A stretch of 64,000 nt of DNA from positions 186,001 to 250,000 of the forward strand of contig JABXIG010000004.1 of assembly GCA_013373205.1 (NCBI GenBank), given 5' to 3'. Positions 61,937-64,000 of this stretch are shown here, piece by piece (within the stretch, counting starts at the first letter, position 1; every line of letters starts with the position of its first letter). A program made the translations under genes and the position numbers. The stretch comes from Methylocystaceae bacterium. GTDB taxonomy: Bacteria; Pseudomonadota; Alphaproteobacteria; Rhodospirillales; Terasakiellaceae. The notes under the pieces were generated by a model. It was not told where the DNA came from, searched no databases, and worked only from the letters and a program-made list of their open reading frames with translations.

Positions 61937-62513
61937 ATCGCCTAAATATCAGGAAAAGCGTGAAAAACGACGACGGGGTCTTAGCGTTGGTGAAACCCAG
62001 TTATGGAAAAAGGTCACTGATGAAATTGAACCACTCCCTGGTCGCGAAGTTGATATGGACGGGGCCGATCCTATGCCCGAACCGGTAGCAACACGACCTT
62101 TTCCAGATCGGGCGAGTCCACTTGTTTTTTATCGCAATGATGAAAGTCATAAAAAATTTCATCAGCTGGAACATGGCAAAGCAGCAGGCGTGGATAAACG
62201 CACCATGGAGCGTCTGCGTCGGGGCAAAATGCCGATGGAAGGCCGCCTTGATCTGCATGGCTTTACACAAGATCAGGCCCATTCGGCCCTGAAGCGCTTT
62301 ATCGATAATGCTTATAGTCAGGGAAAACGTTGCGTTTCCGTAATCACAGGAAAAGGGACCCGTTTAACCGGGGAAATCGGGGTACTGAGACAAATGGTAC
62401 CTCATTGGCTCAATCAGCCTCATCTTCGATCCAAAATTATTGCTTTTACCTATGCCCCTAAGGGCGAAGGCGGTGAAGGTGCGCTTTATATTCTGCTAAA
62501 ACGGTGGCGTTAG
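61929..62513 (+). CDS. Smr domain protein
   Basis: A 194-residue protein with a basic N-terminus (KYQEKREKRRRG) and a C-terminal Smr domain at about residues 105-194: RLDLHGFTQDQAHSAL (the LDLHG motif), VSVITGKGTR (TGKG) and LLKRW. Smr domains bind or cut nucleic acids, and Smr partners of this type occur often in alphaproteobacteria. It overlaps lutC by eight bases, so it is read from the lut transcript. I chose ATG 61929 over TTG 61920. Confidence 0.92.
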   Translation: MAKSPKYQEKREKRRRGLSVGETQLWKKVTDEIEPLPGREVDMDGADPMPEPVATRPFPDRASPLVFYRNDESHKKFHQLEHGKAAGVDKRTMERLRRGKMPMEGRLDLHGFTQDQAHSALKRFIDNAYSQGKRCVSVITGKGTRLTGEIGVLRQMVPHWLNQPHLRSKIIAFTYAPKGEGGEGALYILLKRWR

Positions 62514-63004
62514 GCGTTTTTTGAAATCCAGTCGCGCATTTTCTTGTTCCAGGATTCTGTAAATACATTGCTATTCTCATGGTCTGAGACTTTGGGAATT
62601 TTTTGGCGGGTTGCGACCATTTTGAAAAAATCTTTGAGAAGCCCTTTAGGATTCAGGCCTTTATTAATGAGGGCCTGTTCTGTTACATGTGCGACTTTAA
62701 ACATTGCCATTAAAAAAAGAAATTTGTCATATAATTCTTCGGTCAGTTCTGGATCATTCTGCCAGTCTGTTTTGCTGTAACATTTGATGATATGGGGACC
62801 TGCACCATAACAGGAAAATTTGATACAGCTTTGGCAAGAATGTTGTTCTAACTCATTATGGATTGTACATCCATTTTTGTCATTCAGGTGTCTACACCGT
62901 TCACCTTGTTCTTTGTCATATGGAAATTGATCAATTTTTCTAAATTTTAAAGCGATGCAACAAATTGCAGCACATTTAGAACAATCGTAATCAAATTTTG
63001 ACAT
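62510..63004 (-). CDS. Cysteine-rich protein, probable metal-binding
   Basis: A 164-residue protein. DCSKCAAICC at residues 7-16 is followed by CRHLNDKNGCTIH, SCQSCIKFSCYGAGPH and ITKCYSKTDW-like sequence. This cysteine pattern resembles the N-terminal module found before pentapeptide repeats in some proteins and is close to the CxxCxxCC (YkgJ) zinc/iron-chelating type. Only the module and a helical tail are present, with no pentapeptides. Its function is unknown. It overlaps the Smr stop by four bases. Confidence 0.72.
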   Translation of the reverse strand: MSKFDYDCSKCAAICCIALKFRKIDQFPYDKEQGERCRHLNDKNGCTIHNELEQHSCQSCIKFSCYGAGPHIIKCYSKTDWQNDPELTEELYDKFLFLMAMFKVAHVTEQALINKGLNPKGLLKDFFKMVATRQKIPKVSDHENSNVFTESWNKKMRDWISKNA

Positions 63005-63140
63005 AATTTATCCCTTGTTGGCGAGAATCATATAGCGAACATCTTACTAAAAATTATCTAAATATTGGTTAATAACACTGGAAACTAATTTATCTATCGG
63101 GTATGAACGAGTGGGAAATCACAAAATATTATAGTATGTT

Positions 63141-63503
63141 ATGACACCTTTTGGCGAAAAAGTAAGAGCTTTGCGCAAAGAGCGCTCCATTACCATGAAG
63201 CAAATGGCAAAGGACCTTGAAGTGTCTTCGGCCTATCTGTCGGCGTTGGAACATGGTAAACGCGGCAAGCCCGGCCCCGGTTTTGTGATGCAGGTGGCGG
63301 GTTATTTCCATTTGATTTGGGATGATGCGGAAGAATTAAAAGAACTTGCTACCCTGTCGCACCCACGTATTGTGGTGGATACGGTGGATCGTTCTGCCAA
63401 TGCGACTTTGTTGGCCAATCTCTTATCGCGCCGGATTAGTCGTTTAGATGAAGAGACCATTTTGGATTTAATCGCACGTATTGAAGAAACGATTCCAAGC
63501 TAA
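63141..63503 (+). CDS. XRE family helix-turn-helix protein
   Basis: A 120-residue DNA-binding protein. The HTH_3 domain at residues 5-60 contains LRKERSITMKQMAKDLEVSSAYLSALEHGKRGKPG. The C-terminal half is helical (NATLLANLLSRRISRLDEETILDLI). Similar short proteins are common single-copy regulators in Rhodospirillales. The target is unknown. A dispersed repeat follows its stop. Confidence 0.9.
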   Translation: MTPFGEKVRALRKERSITMKQMAKDLEVSSAYLSALEHGKRGKPGPGFVMQVAGYFHLIWDDAEELKELATLSHPRIVVDTVDRSANATLLANLLSRRISRLDEETILDLIARIEETIPS

Positions 63504-63513
63504 TACTATATCG

Positions 63514-63585
63514 TGTCATCCTCGCGAAAGCGGGGATCCAGAAAACCATGTGAAAGCTGGTTTCCCGCCGATGCGGGAATGACGG
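63514..63585. repeat. Dispersed hairpin repeat, copy 6
   Basis: GTCATCCTCGCGAAAGCGGGGATCCAGA followed by GTGAAAGCTGG and CCCGCCGATGCGGGAATGAC. This is the most complete copy of the GTCATCCC-GCGAAAGC-GGGATCCAG family in the window. It lies between the XRE gene and the next gene on the same strand. Confidence 0.7.
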
Positions 63586-63624
63586 ACCGACTTAGGAAGT
63601 ATAGGTTAAACAGGGAAGTGGATC

Positions 63625-64000
63625 ATGAAACGTTTCATTTTGGCAGCGGCTTTAACAACATTGGCAACGACAGTACAAGCGGCTGAAACCCGTTATTCCA
63701 CATGGTCAGACCCTAACCAGCCACAGGTAGAGTCTTCCAGCAAAATGGTTGAAGAACTACGTGCGCTGGTGACAGAAGCTGAAAAAGCCCGTGCGGCGGA
63801 CCCGAAGTTCCTGCAAGATTTAAAAGATTTGGCTGCGCGTTATGACGGCAGCGTCCAAAGTTTGATCTTTCGTGATGAGTTTTTGGATGGGGATTATACC
63901 AACAATCCAACATGGCAGGTCACCAGCGGGAAATATTGGGTGGAAAGCGGCTATGGTTTGCGTTCCTTCGTGGAAGCGGTGAGCACAACGCAGACGAGCG
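63625..64000 (+). CDS. Exported protein, partial (runs off the window)
   Basis: The first 125 residues of a protein whose end lies beyond the window. MKRFILAAALTTLATTVQAAE is a signal peptide with AQA cleavage. An alpha-helical stretch (residues 34-70) is followed by LIFRDEFLDGDYTNNPTWQVTSGKYWVESG, which resembles the opening of a jelly-roll, laminin-G-like or carbohydrate-binding domain. GGGAAGTGGATC just before the ATG offers a ribosome binding site. No function can be assigned. Confidence 0.75.
   Translation, partial: MKRFILAAALTTLATTVQAAETRYSTWSDPNQPQVESSSKMVEELRALVTEAEKARAADPKFLQDLKDLAARYDGSVQSLIFRDEFLDGDYTNNPTWQVTSGKYWVESGYGLRSFVEAVSTTQTS

Noticed and set aside
1-64000. tRNA, rRNA, CRISPR, insertion sequence or prophage
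   Set aside because: I looked in the gaps for cloverleaf, repeat-spacer or transposase signals and saw none; a program-based scan was not possible.

Overview
The window is a 64 kb piece of an alphaproteobacterial chromosome. I infer a marine Rhodospirillales organism, perhaps close to Terasakiella, from moderate base composition, the gene order leuS-lptE-holA-parB-parA-rsmG-mnmG-mnmE, and alphaproteobacterial families such as DUF3576 and DUF6489; no rRNA or other marker is present to prove it. The central feature is a probable chromosomal replication origin at about 25.33-25.77 kb. It lies between hemE (minus strand) and the RP001/PPSR gene (plus strand), the position known for Caulobacter and proposed for Rickettsia, and holds several DnaA-box-like sequences, three GANTC sites and a direct repeat. 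Left of the origin, in order, lie hemE-hemH-hemJ, rho, an inserted accessory block, and the mnmE-mnmG-rsmG-parA-parB group. Five parS sites (four perfect) are scattered between 8.8 and 19.85 kb. Right of it lie PPSR-maf-aroE-coaE-(PEP mutase-like)-dnaQ-(FecR-like)-secB-fxsA-tim44-mltA. || Layout: 0-4.7 kb DUF3576 lipoprotein, leuS, lptE, holA. 4.7-6.3 kb divergent LysR and GNAT genes. 6.4-12.6 kb chromosome segregation and tRNA modification. 12.7-19.8 kb an inserted block (DUF255 thioredoxin-fold protein, ogt, quinone oxidoreductase, pirin, DUF4197, potassium channel, GT2). 19.9-25.3 kb rho, two exported proteins and late haem synthesis. 25.3-34.1 kb origin and its right-hand cluster. 34.6-41.6 kb polysaccharide deacetylase, glnD, gshB, a small peptide gene, SirB1-like, BON lipoprotein, YraN. 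41.6-47.7 kb SDR dehydrogenase, UDG, sirtuin, LMW phosphatase, a PAS-PAS-GGDEF diguanylate cyclase, adenosine kinase. 47.7-52.6 kb a decayed patch (two gene fragments) followed by surface-carbohydrate modification genes. 52.7-59.0 kb typA, a hybrid histidine kinase with a degenerate receiver, an EamA transporter and a duplicated glycosyltransferase. 59.1-64 kb lutABC, an Smr protein, a cysteine-rich protein, an XRE regulator and the start of an exported protein. || Most of the window is housekeeping. Intergenic gaps, mostly between convergent genes, carry a dispersed family of GATCCC/GTCATCC hairpin repeats. I see no tRNA, rRNA, CRISPR array, insertion sequence or prophage, and no clear defence or secretion system. 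The more unusual items are the origin architecture, the tandem-duplicated glycosyltransferase, the hybrid kinase with a dead receiver, a ferrochelatase with [2Fe-2S]-type cysteines, a perfect 16-bp operator-like palindrome upstream of an acyl-CoA-type SDR, a 54-residue peptide gene, and the pseudogene patch at 47.7-48.45 kb.
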